Part shown: in pieces, positions 45,811 to 57,615 of the stretch
Numbering within the stretch: position 1 is the stretch's first letter
Layout: each line of letters starts with the position of its first letter
From: Pseudopithomyces maydicus
Lineage: Eukaryota; Ascomycota; Dothideomycetes; Pleosporales; Didymosphaeriaceae
Direction of reading: 5' to 3'
Assembly (NCBI GenBank): GCA_026873275.1
Contig: JANTUC010000011.1
Location: 806,001 to 870,000, forward strand
DNA length: 64,000 nucleotides
The notes under the pieces: generated by a model
Told to the model about the DNA's origin: nothing
Seen by the model: the letters and a program-made list of their open reading frames with translations, nothing else
The model's database searches: none
Position numbers and translations under genes: made by a program

Positions 45811-46596
45811 CTAGAAATACCGCGAGCTGAAGCAACGGTCAAACCAATCCCACAAAGACACGCCAACGCGGTGCAGCGTCTGGAAGAAGGGAGCGCGGCT
45901 CGGGTCCTGCACGAGGCGCTTGACTTCGAAGAAGCGGCGGATCCACCAGACCTGGAAGAGACCCTCGCCGACGAGGAGCGACAGCTGGAAGATGCTCCAC
46001 CACTTGACACGGGCGTTGGTGGACTCGGCGGTGTTGCGGTGGGTGCGCTCGCGGACGACGATGTACGACTGCTCGTCCTTGACCTGGGCCACGAGCTCGG
46101 AGAGGGAGCGCACTGTTTGCGGGGTGAGCATTCGCACGAGCACACGGATTGTGATATCAGGTGACGCCGTGGGCCATCAGCGGGTCGTACCTTCTTTCTC
46201 GAGCGGGTCCTGCGGGGCCTCGTGCTCGGGCACGTAGACGATGCCGTGGACGTTGAAGCTGACCTCCTTGGTGTTGGCGCCCCAGTGCTCGTTGTTGAAG
46301 CAGTACGTGTACTTTCCATCCTCGCCCGCCACGAAGCTGTGGTCGCCCGACGACACGCCGCGCTCGTGCACCTGGTACGCCCGCGACGGCGTCTCGATCC
46401 AGAAGTCGATGTCCAGGTTGCCGCTGCCGCCAAACTCGCGGTCGCCCACCTGGAACGTGACCGTCATCTTGTCGTCCTTGTGCAGCTGCTCGTGGAAGCA
46501 CTCGCGCATGTACGCCTTCATCTGGATGTTGTGCGCCGAGACGAGCCCGACGAGGGAACTCGCCGCCGCGAGCACGGAGAAGGTGGAAATCCGCAT
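45811..46596 (-). CDS. p24/emp24/GP25L family cargo receptor with extended C-terminus
   Basis: p24 proteins shuttle in COPI and COPII vesicles between ER and Golgi and select cargo such as GPI-anchored proteins. Exons 46596-46191 and 46112-45811 (intron 46113-46190) give 235 aa. The signal peptide is MRISTFSVLAAASSLVGLVSA. The lumenal GOLD domain has a Cys pair (RECFHEQ and KYTYCFNNE) and TVTFQVGDREFGGSGNLDID. A coiled region follows (VRSLSELVAQVKDEQSYIVV and RERTHRNTAESTNARVKWW), then one membrane segment (SIFQLSLLVGEGLFQVWW) and RRFFEVKR, the FF and basic residues that bind COPII and coatomer. Unusually, about 30 more residues follow that motif (LVQDPSRAPFFQTLH onward to SRYF) where family tails normally stop. 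Which p24 subfamily it belongs to is not settled. Confidence 0.87.
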
Positions 46597-47410
46597 CGTG
46601 GGCCTTGGATTGGCGCTGCTTCGAGAGTCGGAGGGAGCTCGGTGTCGACTTGGACTGGCGGGTTGCGATGCGGAGATGCCACGGGTCCAGGGTTCACTGT
46701 CGGGGAAACAGTCGGCCCGACACCCTCCCGCAGCAGCCCCGGCCACCATGTCTCCATCTGCTTGCTCGCAACGCTTTCGACAGCCAGCGTCGTAGACACA
46801 GAAACTATAGTTGGGTAGGACATGAAAATTAACAGCGTAGATGCATGGTCCTGGGGATGGAGTGGACCCGACCCGTGGACCCGACCCGTGGACCTCCCGA
46901 CTGGTTGCGCCCACGTGACCATATCCAAAGGTTCCAATGTTCCAACGTTCCAACGTTCAGCACCCACATACACATGCCCACGTATACACACGTGCAATGG
47001 GCGGCATAGCTGCAGCCATCATCAATGCACGAGAATGAGAGAAGAGCATGAAGGCCCGAGAGAACCCGATATAACTTGCCCCCATACCCATGTGTTACAA
47101 AGTTCGCGTGCCAGTGATTCTGGAAAGAGCAAACGCAGCTCGAAGCAGGAGCTGTACTATCAGATGTGTGCCTATCAGCTCGAGTTTGTGTGTGTCCGTG
47201 AGGCCGTACTGCAGATAATATCCTGTTAGCGCCTCGCCATTCGACTCTCACTTCTCACCCAGGCAACACGCAGTGGACTGTTTACCTCTTGCCCTACCCT
47301 CTTGACACAACAAAATCTCAGCCGTTATCTTCCCTATTCTCTCCCTCTCTTTTTTCACCCAACCAAAAGAAACCCGCATCTCCGTATACTCCAACTCCGC
47401 CACATCTGCC
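46597..47410. other. divergent promoter region
   Basis: It lies between p24 (minus) and the Myb-like gene (plus). Frames here lack motifs. It contains the short tandem repeats listed separately and a pyrimidine-rich leader before 47411. Confidence 0.5.
46863..46959 (+). repeat. Two short tandem repeats in promoter spacer
   Basis: The 13-mer TGGACCCGACCCG occurs twice in tandem at 46863-46888 with a partial third copy, and GTTCCAAC-type octamers repeat at 46931-46959. Confidence 0.75.
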
Positions 47411-49132
47411 ATGGAAAGCGATCCACCACCCCCACGTCTGAGCAAGGCCTACATGTTCGGTCTGAGCAACAAGCCCTGGAAAGACCCACCAAAGCCTGCA
47501 CCCTTGAACAGCTGGAAGGGCATGGTAAGACACCCCAAGTAAACTTCTTTCTACAGGCGTGAGCTAATAGGTTGAATAGACCAGCACGCCTGGTGCGGCT
47601 CTTGAATGGGTTGCAAGCGACGGCAGGAAGGGCGCGCTGATCGGCAAGAGCAAACTGCAAGGACTCAAAAATGCATCTGGCGCAGATGTAGCAGCAGAGA
47701 GGCCATCGAAGGCGCATACCAGCCCACGCATAACAGGTCATCATGCCGCGAAGACCAGCGGAAAAGAAGCAAAAAAGAGTTTGAGTGGTCAGGCAAATAA
47801 CACTGGCGAGCTCGATTACAAGAAGGTTCCCAGAGAAGCTTGGACAAACGAACAAGATGAGATTCTCTTCCGCATGAAGGTCGAGCAGAAGCCGTGGGAT
47901 GATATAGTCAAAGGACTCGGGAAGACGAAGCAGGAGTGCAACACTCGGTGGAAAGAGATTATGCCGGATGGGTTCTACCAGAATCAAGACAAAGGGAGGA
48001 ACAAGGGTAAGGGTCAAGGTAGACATGATAAACGCAAAGACAAGGAGCAGAAGAAAGAGGATGAGCAGAAAAAGGCGGAGTCGAAAGCACCCTCAGTTAC
48101 GGATGCTATTGGAGTAGCTGGCTGGGACATGTTCGCCGCTACGAACGAGAAGTCTACCACGTCTAACGAAAAGTCCAAAAATGACAGCAAAGACAAAATT
48201 AGCGGTGTTATCAAAGCTGGCTGGGGGGATACCAACGAGTGGAATAACACGACTGGAGAAGGAACAGGCGGAACTCCAGGGTGGGGCAACGGCGACAACA
48301 ACGGCAATGGCAACGATTGGAATAATTGGGACAGCAACAATAACGGCGATGCTACAGGTGGCTTCTTGAACAGCAGTAATGAAAACGATGACGCCAAAGA
48401 GAATAAGAAGGGCGAAGAGAAAGGGGGAAAATAACCGAGAAAGGTGAGAACAGTGAGAAACAAGATGGACATGTGAAGCAAGACACTTCGGCCGCTGGAA
48501 GCCATTTGTCCGACGACAACAATTGGGGAGACACGGCTGGTGATAGTGGAGCTAACGGGGCGGCAGCTTGGGGTGACAATCCTTGGGGTGGTGACAATTG
48601 GGACAAAGAAGGAAGTAAGGGCAAGAAGAGCAACGGTAAAGAGAGCAACCAAGGCGCCAACAACCTCAACGCATCTGGTGGTTGGGATAAAGCCAATGGT
48701 GCCGAATTTGGTGGGCAGTCTTGGGGAAATGACAAGAAAGGATCCAAAGCTCCCTCTGGATGGGGCAACGGTAATGAAGGCCCGACTTGGGGTGGTGCTG
48801 CCTCGCCCAAGAAATCTTCCCACAAAGGTTCCTCCAAAGATCACCAAAAATATGGCTCAGAAAGGTACTCCTCTCGTCATGGGTCCGACTACAAAGACAA
48901 GCACAAATCATCTGACCATCATAGCCGCAGTCGTCCAGCAGAATACAAGCTTTCACCGGACGATACGTTCTCACAAGACGAGCTGAAGATTATTGCTAGA
49001 ATCCTGCAACAAGACAGTTACATGGTTTGGGAGAGGGTATCATGGAGGTTCAGAGAGAGAACGGGGAGGAATTTGCATCCTGATGTCTTCGAGAAGAAGA
49101 TTACTGGAAGAGCAGGAAAGAAACAGCATTGA
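47411..49132 (+). CDS. Myb/SANT-like protein with Trp-Gly-Asn-rich linker, one frame break
   Basis: Exon 1 (47411-47524, MESDPPPPRLSKAYMFGLSN) is joined by intron 47525-47579 to a long second exon. Residues about 135-180 form a Myb/SANT-like helix bundle (REAWTNEQDEILFRMKVEQK, then PWDDIVKGLGKTKQECNTRW). A charged Lys-rich stretch follows, then a low-complexity region with many WGN, WGD and NNW repeats, and a conserved C-terminal block (FSQDELKIIARILQQDSYMV followed by WERVSWRFRERTGR) that looks like a second helical DNA- or chromatin-binding module. The frame stops at TAA 48432-48434 but the second part continues at once in the next frame; adding one base in the G-run at 48424-48428 or the A-run after it gives 555 aa. 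Nuclear function is likely; targets are unknown. Confidence 0.78.
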
Positions 49133-49754
49133 GCAACTTGGCAAGCGTGTGAGGGTGTCCCCGCCAATAGCTCTTCGGCGATCCCATGAACAGGGTTTCA
49201 TGATCGAATCATGGGCAATTATACACATCCGTTTCAGGTTTTGGTATGGGCTTTCTCTAGGTCTACTTTGGGGTCCCCAGTATGCAGTGTCCGATAAGGT
49301 TTAGTCTGGCTTCTAAAGCCACAGTCCCCTAGGGTCTCTTATTCGCTGCATCCAAACCACTAGTAGATAAGCCACCTGATCTCCCCGATATACTGTCCGT
49401 AAATTTGCCCGTGAGTCTGGCCGAATCATGGTAGGTAAGCGAATATTCCCCATGGGCAATACCCGGGGTTAGCAGTAGATGGTACTTTCACCCACAGTCA
49501 AAACACGCTGGATCTCTACTCCCTCAACAGCCTTTTGCTGCACGAAAATTATGCAAAACTTTGACTAAAATCAAGCCTCGCCGACCCAAGCGCCAGGCAT
49601 GAAACGGTTTCGCGCTCGGACGTCTGCGGGGTACCTGGATTGAGTTTTGCAAACTGCAAGAATGTCGCCTCTCGTCCAAAGACTGAAGGGCCCATAGTCC
49701 TGCAACAATCCATTGCATTATTATCAACATCAAAACGCTTTCTTTCCTTCTAAC
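49133..49754. other. intergenic, promoter of MFS transporter
   Basis: No gene is seen; only short frames occur between the two plus-strand genes. Confidence 0.5.
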
Positions 49755-51510
49755 ATGGGAGCGCCATCAAACATCGCTTTGTATAGCACGCAGACGGCCT
49801 ATAAAGCTCTCCCGAATAATGTACGCTCTACATGGATCAAAGACCCAGGCCTCCGACGGTTAAACATCGGGGTGGGTCTATTGTTCTGTTCCGCAGCAGC
49901 CAATGGCTTTGACGGCAGCCTGATGAATGGCCTCTTGGCAATTCCCCGATGTCAGTACTGTTCCCAGCATCAAAGAGCCCCCTCTTATATTTGGCAGTCA
50001 AGGAAGATCTAGGTCCCATTCCGACTAGTATCCTTGGCCTCATAATCGCTGGTATTAGCTTGGGAGGTCTTCCATCTTTCATACCAGCTTCCTATGTGTC
50101 TGACTCGATTGGCCGTCGCTACACTGTGGCCATTGGATCTTGCGTTATGATTGCAGCTTCCGTCATACAGGCTGCAACTAAAGGACCTTGGGCCATGCTG
50201 GGTACTCGAATCATGCTAGGTATTGGTCTGGGGTTTTCACAGACTGCAGCACCGCCACTTACCACTGAGATTGCCCATCCGAAATATCGCGGTCAGGTGA
50301 CAGCTCTCTTCCAGGCTGCTTGGTATTGGGGTGCCATACTATCAGCATGTATCACCATGGGAACACTTTTCGTGAATAACAGTTGGAGTTGGAGAACGCC
50401 GTGTCTCTTGCAAAGCTTTTTCCCTAGCCTACAATTACTTGGACTGTTTGTTACACCCGAATCACCCAGGTGGCTTGTGGGCAAGGGGAGAACTGATGAA
50501 GCACTGGATATTCTCGCAAATTACCATGCTAATGGAGATGTCAACGATGAACTGGTGGGTTATACCAGCATAATTCCAATCTCTAAAGCTTCCACATCAC
50601 CTATTAACGATCTACAGGTCAAATTCGAGTTTGGCGAGATTTGTGAGACCATTGAACGTGAGCGGGAAGTTGCCAAAGCTACCGGATTTATATCATTCTT
50701 CGAGACCAGAGGAAATCGACATCGCCTACTCATATGTATTCTCGTCGGTTTCATGATTCAATGGGCCGGTAATGGGATTGTGTCATATTACCTCGCACCT
50801 ATTCTTACTTCTGTTGGTATTACGTCTTCGATATCCCAAGCCGCTATCAACGTTGGCCTTCAAGTCTGGAATGCACTGTTCGCCGCTTCGGGTGCCATGG
50901 CTGCCGAACGTTATGGACGTCGACCGCTGTGGATGATTTCCGCTTGTGGAATGCTCGGCTCTTTTATATGTGTTACAGCTTTGTCGGCTACCTTTGCAGA
51001 GAAGCACATCGACGCAGCTGGCTCGGCAGTCGTGGCTTTCTTGTTCATCTTCTTCGCCTTCTATGATATCGCTTTCACACCCCTTTCTGTTGCTTATCCA
51101 GTCGAAATTTTGCCTTTCCATCTCCGATCAAAGGGCCTGTCAATCAGCTTGACCGTTGTTTTTGGAGCAGGGTTCTTTAACCAATACGTGAACCCGGTTG
51201 CGCTTGGTGCCATCCAATGGAAGTTCTACTTTGTGTATATTGGAACACTAACAGCCATGATTTTCATTATCTACTTTGTAAGTTGCTGTCCCGGTATTCA
51301 GTTTATCTTGTGTTCTGACACACCTAGGTGTTTCCTGAAACGAAAGGTCGCACCCTCGAAGAGATAGCCATAGTATTCGATGGAGAGATTGCAGATACTA
51401 CCGCTCACAGACGCCTTTGCATTGGCGTTGAGGTGCAAGATTGCACAGTTAATGCTATGGAAAAGCAGGCTATGCATAAAGAGCACGGCTCGCACAATAT
51501 CTCTCTTTAA
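49755..51510 (+). CDS. MFS sugar transporter
   Basis: Twelve-helix symporters of this family carry hexoses, disaccharides or related polyols across the plasma membrane. Exons 49755-49950, 49998-50554, 50618-51277 and 51328-51510 sum to 1596 nt, 531 aa, normal for the family. Signatures: GFDGSLMNGL in helix 1, DSIGRRYTVAIGS after helix 2, RIMLGIGLGFSQTAAPPLTTE then AHPKYRGQ, PESPRWLVGKGRTDEAL, a loop ending AERYGRRPLWM, and the terminal PETKGRTLEEI. The N-terminus before helix 1 is about 50 residues and the C-terminal tail is cytosolic. Best matches by eye are lactose-permease and hexose-type fungal transporters. The next gene is a Zn2Cys6 regulator on the same strand, a common pairing in fungal nutrient and metabolite clusters. 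The substrate is unknown. Confidence 0.92.
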
Positions 51511-52213
51511 TAGTGCATTCCCACTGCACGGTAACCCATATAAGCGATTTGCAGCTGGTGTAGTATTCGTGGCTATGTTTAGACACGCTTTATGGTGTGC
51601 ATATGTGTACCTCTTTACCGGTGTGTGTGAGGATCGTTTTGTATTTCGTCCAGATGTCCATAACGAGCTGGGGGGTGTTCTCATGTTCATATTGACACCG
51701 AAAGAGCATTAGTGGGATGATGTGCTGAGCTATGCAACGGGGGCTGATGTTGTCAAGATGAGAATGGGTGATTTGTTGTACATATGTAATCTACTACATC
51801 TTTCCTCGCATGGCCTTGGCCAGTATGGAATTCATATTGCCTTTTCGGCTAGGAAGAGAAAGTCGCCCCATGGTCCCATTCCCGAAGGCATCTACCCGAA
51901 AGTCTCGTGATTGGGTGGCTTGCAGGGCTTGACATGCTCGAACAGGAAAAGGGCTGTCCGAAGAAGCGCCGTCTGTCGTATCCCCACCTTTCACCTCCCC
52001 AGCCGCCAAACGTCACCTCACCTTTTTGCACCTCCAAGTTCCTGACTCGCTCGCTCATCCTCACTATCCGCCTATCACGGCATTCCGCCGCTGGGATTTA
52101 CCATTTCCCCATTGCCACTTGCGAGTTCCGCGGGAGCCGTGCGATGAAGGGCTAGTGAAGTTGTTGAACAGCGTAGAGGCGCGCTATCGCAGAGCCTCAC
52201 TGCGCCGGACCGC
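51511..52213. other. intergenic, promoter of Zn2Cys6 regulator
   Basis: No gene is supported. Pyrimidine-rich sequence at 51980-52080 precedes the regulator start. Confidence 0.5.
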
Positions 52214-53990
52214 ATGAACATGGCACCGCGGAAAGGGACGCGGAGAGCATGTGATCCTTGTTCTGTGCGCAAAGTGCGATGCGATGGCAATCAGCCTTGC
52301 GCGCGGTGTCAGACCGCCAACTGGGATTGCACCTATCTCAAGACTCATGGTAAATCGGGCCCTAAAGGTCCACGCCGCGCCACAGAAGCTGCAATAAAGA
52401 GATTCCAGGAGCGCAGTAGAAGCGACTTATCCCAGCGAACAGCCAGCGATAGCGATACCAGCTTGGATGACGGGAGCCCAACTACTATAGACTTTCCGCT
52501 GCATGACCGACTGCCCCCTACTAGCGAGCCACCTTACGACCGCTTGGAATGGTCGGACACTATCAGCCCCCTTTCCACGAGTATAGAGTTCCCAAGAAAA
52601 TATCCACCTCTACCATATCTCCCTACCTCGAAGTGTTCCAAGCACGAGGGTATGCCATCTGGCCGGTAGTGGATACAGAGGCCCTACTAGCCCGGCTCCT
52701 GACTGATCCCGACGATGCCGAGGCGTACGGCCTCGCTACTGCAATTTGTGCAGCTACCATCACTCAGTTCCAAATCGATGCAGAGCCAGGAAGTCCGGTA
52801 GAAGGACATTTCCGCGTGTCGAGCGCCCTGTTTGACAGTGAGGCAAAGCGGGCGCGAGAAGAATCGGATCATACAGAACATGCAACACTCTCATCTTTAC
52901 TGGGTGCATTTTTCCTTCACGTCTACAATGCAAATATTGGTCGCATGACCACTTCGACGGTTCTCCTTGGGGAGGCGGTCACAAAAGCGCATATCATCGG
53001 CCTCCACAAAGTCTCATATTACCAATCTATGGATGTCGAGAAAATGCAATACAACGTGCGCATCTATTGGCTCCTTTTCATAACTGAAAGGTACACTCAT
53101 CCCACAGATATATGGCAGAATCATTGCTCACAAATCCATTAACAGAGCTCATTCGATACAAAATGACGTACCCACCATGCTGAAGCGTTCATCGGAGATA
53201 CCAAAACTAGAAAATCTTAACGACGGCTCCGTAACTCCAGCCTTCATCCATCTGTGCCATCTCTTCAACATACTAGATGCCACCCTCACCGCGGACCCTG
53301 CCAGTGCCCGCAGCGCACTTGCACTTGCCCAACAGCAGCTCGGTGAAGATGAAGCGACACGTAGGCTCGAAAACGAGTTACAGCGGGCCGATATTTCCAT
53401 GACTCAACAGTGGATGCGGATATTTCTCTGGCAACACGCTCTCAGTGTCACGAATTTGCGATCAACGGATCAAGAAGATGAGTTCTCTTTTGCTTTCCCT
53501 GCAAAGGTCGCACAAAATGCATTAAGCTTTCTGTGTACACTCCCCCGAGAAAGCTTGGAGGCTCACGGTCCTGGTATGGTGTGTATTGTTGTCACCCCGC
53601 AATGCCACTCACTCACAATGTAGACAGGAATCCAAACTTTTCGATATCGCAAACTCTCTTGCAGACGTAATGATATGTGTACCGTCTCTCAATCAGGACT
53701 CGGGATTTGGCATGGGGCCACGAGACCTGATACATTCATTATTTTCCCTTCTCGGCTCGTTTAGAGGCGGCAACCCTGCGGTCACCAGTATTCTACAGGA
53801 TAAGCTGACGACTCTGGGACTGACAATTTCTTCACCGCAAAGAAGGCTTATCGACTTGTCGTCTTCTGAGGATGAGCCGGAAGACTGTGGAGACAATAAT
53901 CCGCAATCCTTAGCCTGGAGCGACCGTGTATGGAACACACGCGTAACGCCGTTATCACCAACATTCCAGTCTGCCCTGTCTTCGTTGTGA
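52214..53990 (+). CDS. Zn2Cys6 transcription factor (fungal-specific), one frame break
   Basis: These regulators bind CGG-type sites through a binuclear zinc cluster and often control neighbouring pathway genes. The start MNMAPRKGTRRACDPC leads into the full cluster C-x2-C-x6-C-x5-C-x2-C-x6-C: CDPCSVRKVRCDGN followed by QPCARCQTANWDC (residues about 13-39). A basic linker follows (GKSGPKGPRRATEAAIKRFQ). The middle homology region has SPYLEVFQARGYAIWPVV, then AHIIGLHKVSYYQSM and YWLLFITER, spliced to AHSIQNDVPTML. Introns are 53091-53145 and 53579-53627, and the tail ends at 53990. Between about 52586 and 52605 the frame shifts; one added base in CCC (52590) or AAAA (52595) keeps the SPYLEVFQ block and gives 557 aa. 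An alternative 53-nt intron at about 52581-52633 also fits the frame but removes that conserved block. Confidence 0.82.
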
Positions 53991-55005
53991 CCGGTTTTGG
54001 CCGACGCTCATAGTTTTCTATAAATATTCTGTACCATAAGACGACGTGTATTAAACATAATTGATATTTTACGACGTAAATGGCGGGTTGAGCCATGCTG
54101 AACAAATCAGTGATAAAACAAATTCACTATGCAGACTTATTCCGATTTCATCGAGTGAGACATTACAGTAGGGTTGAATAGGCCTTTTGTTCTTAAATAA
54201 TGTGAGAATGCTCAACAAATTAACCCAGCCTCAATCAATTCTGGGGTCGGTTCAAAGATCGACGGCATAGGCGTGAGCTGGATGTTCGTGAATGTGGTAA
54301 TGTAAAGCAGGGTCGACAGATGCTCGGCATCTATCTAGCTTATAATACCGAGTAAATTGTCAGGTTCGTTACAAAAAGCCATTGTGTGGCCTTGGCTCCA
54401 TCGGATAGCAATCTTAGTGAGACCCAGGTCATTTTCCAACCCCCATTTTTGAGAATCGCATTTCACTGCCGGTTCACGATCCGTGCGTTCGGGAAGTACT
54501 GTGAAAGGAAGGCGAGCGCAACTTAGCGTACTACACCCCGCAGCCAAGGCTCTTGGAAACGATAAGTAACAGACCCTTGTGGGCTTTTGGGCTATACTTG
54601 TTACTAATTCATCAATTGTCAACCTTTTCACTAATGCAGACACGGCACGTAGAATTCCAAGTATCAAACCACTCGGCCGATCCGGTGCCGTTATCGCTAA
54701 GTCGTACCACCCAAACTGCAAGCAATATCGGGTCAAGAGCAATGTGACGACAGAGGCATGTACCCGATAAAGGAGCCAGATGAAAGAGCATGAAATCTCT
54801 TGGCATTGTATATGCCGGATTTCGAATTTGTTTCCTGGTAGTGGACGATCGGTACCTGCTTCGTGCGAATCAATGATTAGGGTCAAGATAGACGTTTCGT
54901 TGGCCTGGTTTGTCTTGTTAGTCACGCTGAACTTGTATAAAATCTAGGTTTACACACTCAAAACACTGCAGCTCTTTTCGCACTTTTTGAAAATCGACGT
55001 TCATA
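53991..55005. other. 1 kb region, no convincing gene
   Basis: A minus frame of 196 codons (54335-54925) is the longest here; it has no motif I trust, though it ends in a stretch resembling MAFCNEPD. It is treated as unsupported. The right end should hold the promoter of the M20 gene. Confidence 0.4.
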
Positions 55006-56562
55006 ATGAGGAAATGCACAATTTTAGCTCTGGGATCCAGTGCTCTTGGAGTGTCATGTGCTAATGACTTTTCTGAGAGAATATTTACCGCGATCGATAA
55101 ACAACATGAGGGTTTTCGAATTGTAAACAAGGAAGTGAGTCGCTCAGGAGCACCACCAAAGATGCCTGACATGATTACTTACCGGGTTACAGATCTGGGA
55201 GAATCCCGAACTAGGATACCAGGAGATTCATGCTCATAAAATACTTACAGATTATTTGGAAGAGCAAGGTTTTAATGTGACACGAAGTGCATACAATATT
55301 GATACTGCGTTTCGTGCAGAGTACGCCAGTGGCGAAGGACGTGCCGTATCTTTCAACTCGGAGTTCGACGCGCTTCCTGGGATTGGCCACTCTTGTGGTC
55401 ACAACCTAATTGCAACAATTGGTGTTGCCGCGGCCGTTGGTGTAAAAGAAGCGCTAGAAAACCAAGGTGTCTCAGGGAAGGTAGTGTGAGTCTCAATGTG
55501 ATTTGCACATTGGGATTTGTGCGACTAATACTGTCTACAGACTCATAGGTACCCCTGCAGAAGAGTCGTTAGGTGGGAAAATCAAGCTACTTCAAGCTGG
55601 GGCCTATGATGGTCTTGACTGCAGTTTGATGGCTCACCCGGGCAATAACAACTATGCATCGTACGGCCGAACGCTGGCATCTTGGCGAGCAAACGTGACT
55701 TGGACTGGGGAGGCTTCACATGCAGCAGCCGCACCTTGGATGGGGCGTAACGCTCTTGACGGATTTGTATCTGCTTACACAAGCACCGGATTATACCGGC
55801 AGCAGCTCATGGCCACAGACCGTATTCATCATGTAATTCAGGGAACGAGCGATTTGGTAGCTAACATCATCCCGGATTTTGTCGACAGTGTTTGGGGCGT
55901 CCGAGGGAGGTCAAGGTGAGCACCGCTCTCAGCAGTATCATATTACATCTCAGCTGACATAGTGGAAACAGACCTCGTGCTGAACAAGTCCGGGAGCAGC
56001 TCTTCAAGATTCTGTACGCCTCATCGAATGCAACCAATACCTCTATTACGATTACCCCATTCCAGGACTATTGGGACCAGAATCCTAGCTTTCAGCTGGC
56101 CAGTGCGTACCACAAACTCCAGATGGAACATTTGAACCCAGTACAGGACCCAAACACTGCCAATTTCACGGTTACAGCCCCCGAAGATGACGACTCTGAG
56201 CCTTCGGCCTCTTCGGACCAGGGTAATGTCTCGTGGTTCTTGCCCTCGATCCAAGTAGGGTTCCCAGTCGGGGGCACTGCGCCAGTACATAACGCTGGCT
56301 TTCGTGAGCTTGCTGGCACTGTAAGTCAATGCAGAATAACAAACGATGGAGCCTTCGCTGACATGAGCAGGACTTCGCCCACGACCAGGCTATCAAAACA
56401 GCTAAGATACTCGCTTTGACTGGAATTCAAGTCCTCCAGAATGAGACCTTTGCAGAGGCTATGTGGGCTGAGTGGACTCAGATGATTGCCGAAGTGTCAA
56501 CTGGCCTCAGCGACAACAGTGGAAACTTGATAAGAAAGCGGCACCTATCTCACGTACATTAA
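55006..56562 (+). CDS. Secreted M20-family metallo-amidohydrolase
   Basis: M20 enzymes use two zinc ions to cut amide bonds in dipeptides or N-acyl amino acids; fungal members also occur in specialised-metabolite clusters. Exons 55006-55134, 55193-55485, 55541-55915, 55972-56320 and 56371-56562 sum to 1338 nt, 445 aa. A signal peptide is likely (MRKCTILALGSSALGVSCA). Key parts: EIWENPELGYQEIHAH, the metal site SFNSEFDALPGIGHSCGHNL (Asp, Cys/His region), GTPAEESLGGK (catalytic and ligand Glu), LMAHPGNNN (His ligand) and the lid region WTGEASHAAAAPWMGRNALD. It closely resembles the PM20D2/aminoacylase-1-like branch (peptidase M20 domain protein 2). All splice phases agree. The secreted form suggests extracellular substrates. 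The natural substrate is unknown. Confidence 0.9.
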
Positions 56563-57615
56563 ATCAGCTTTACAATTTCCTGTATGTATCCTGAGTTGAT
56601 GTGTTACACAATGGGTAGATAGACATGTGATGCTCTATAAGCCCCTCATTTGTTAATGTCTAGACGGATATGATATTCGTCAGAAGAAACTACTGCGACA
56701 ATCACCTTTGAAGAGGCCATCGGAGTTTGTGAAGGTTTTGTTTGGAGATGGGGCAAGAGTGATGGCTGAGATGAATCGCGATGCCAATGGTGCATGTGAA
56801 TTGCTCAGATTGTTCACGTGTTGTTCACGTGCACTTTGCTATTTAGAGATAGCGCCACACAATCACCCAACGGGGACTATCGGAGAACTTCCGACTTCCT
56901 GTAGACACAATTAACATATTCCATCAAACCGTCTGCGTGCTTCTGTCACACACAAAATATCCGGAAACGTCCCAAAAACAGTTGCCACTGGCAGGCGCTG
57001 CTCCTACAACCGACTTGCCTTCCGTGTTGCCGATCATTCCCGCGTCACTGAAGCGCGATAGCCGGCTTCACCCGAATCCTTGAAATTTTTAGCTTACGCG
57101 CAACATCGCGACGATATGGACTCTGGCACAAACAAGGCGAAGCAAGCTTCTAGGACTTCTTTGTGAGAGATAGCGCGGCGATTCGCAACCTTCTCGAGGT
57201 AAGTTAGGTTACCTCAGCTCTCATGATGCTCTCAACGGCTTGGCTCCATCATCTCTTCAAGCTTCACTTCCACCCCGGCCGATAAGCTGCTGTGAGCCCA
57301 ATGCGAACTCGAAGTATTTCCACGTCATTCGTGTGTGCTTGTGACCATACCAAAATACAACAATTACCAACCATCAATCTCTAGACCTCACGTTGATTTC
57401 GACCGAAGGCAGCCGCACTACAACAATGTCTTCCTCCGCGAGTATCTGATAGCGTTCTTCAGGAAATCTTGAACGCCCGACTAAAATTCCGGACCTCGCC
57501 TTAGATGCTCTCTCGAATTCAATTTCGACATTGAGTGCAAACAACTTCAGTCTCGTTAAAAAATTACATCGAACTTGTCTTCCGGCCTTGCCAGCTCTGG
57601 GGTGTGGAGATCAAG
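56563..57615. other. 1 kb gene-free region
   Basis: No frame has coding character. A tandem copy of GTTCACGTG (56812-56832) is an E-box-like CACGTG pair that might be a regulatory site. Confidence 0.45.

Noticed and set aside
45708..46433. 241-codon minus-strand frame over the p24 gene
   Set aside because: It is a shadow frame, almost entirely Arg/Ser/Thr low complexity; the spliced p24 model is in a different frame.
54335..54925. 196-codon minus-strand frame
   Set aside because: The end (MAFCNEPD) recalls Asl1-like glycosyl hydrolases, but the rest does not match and no start context or introns support it.
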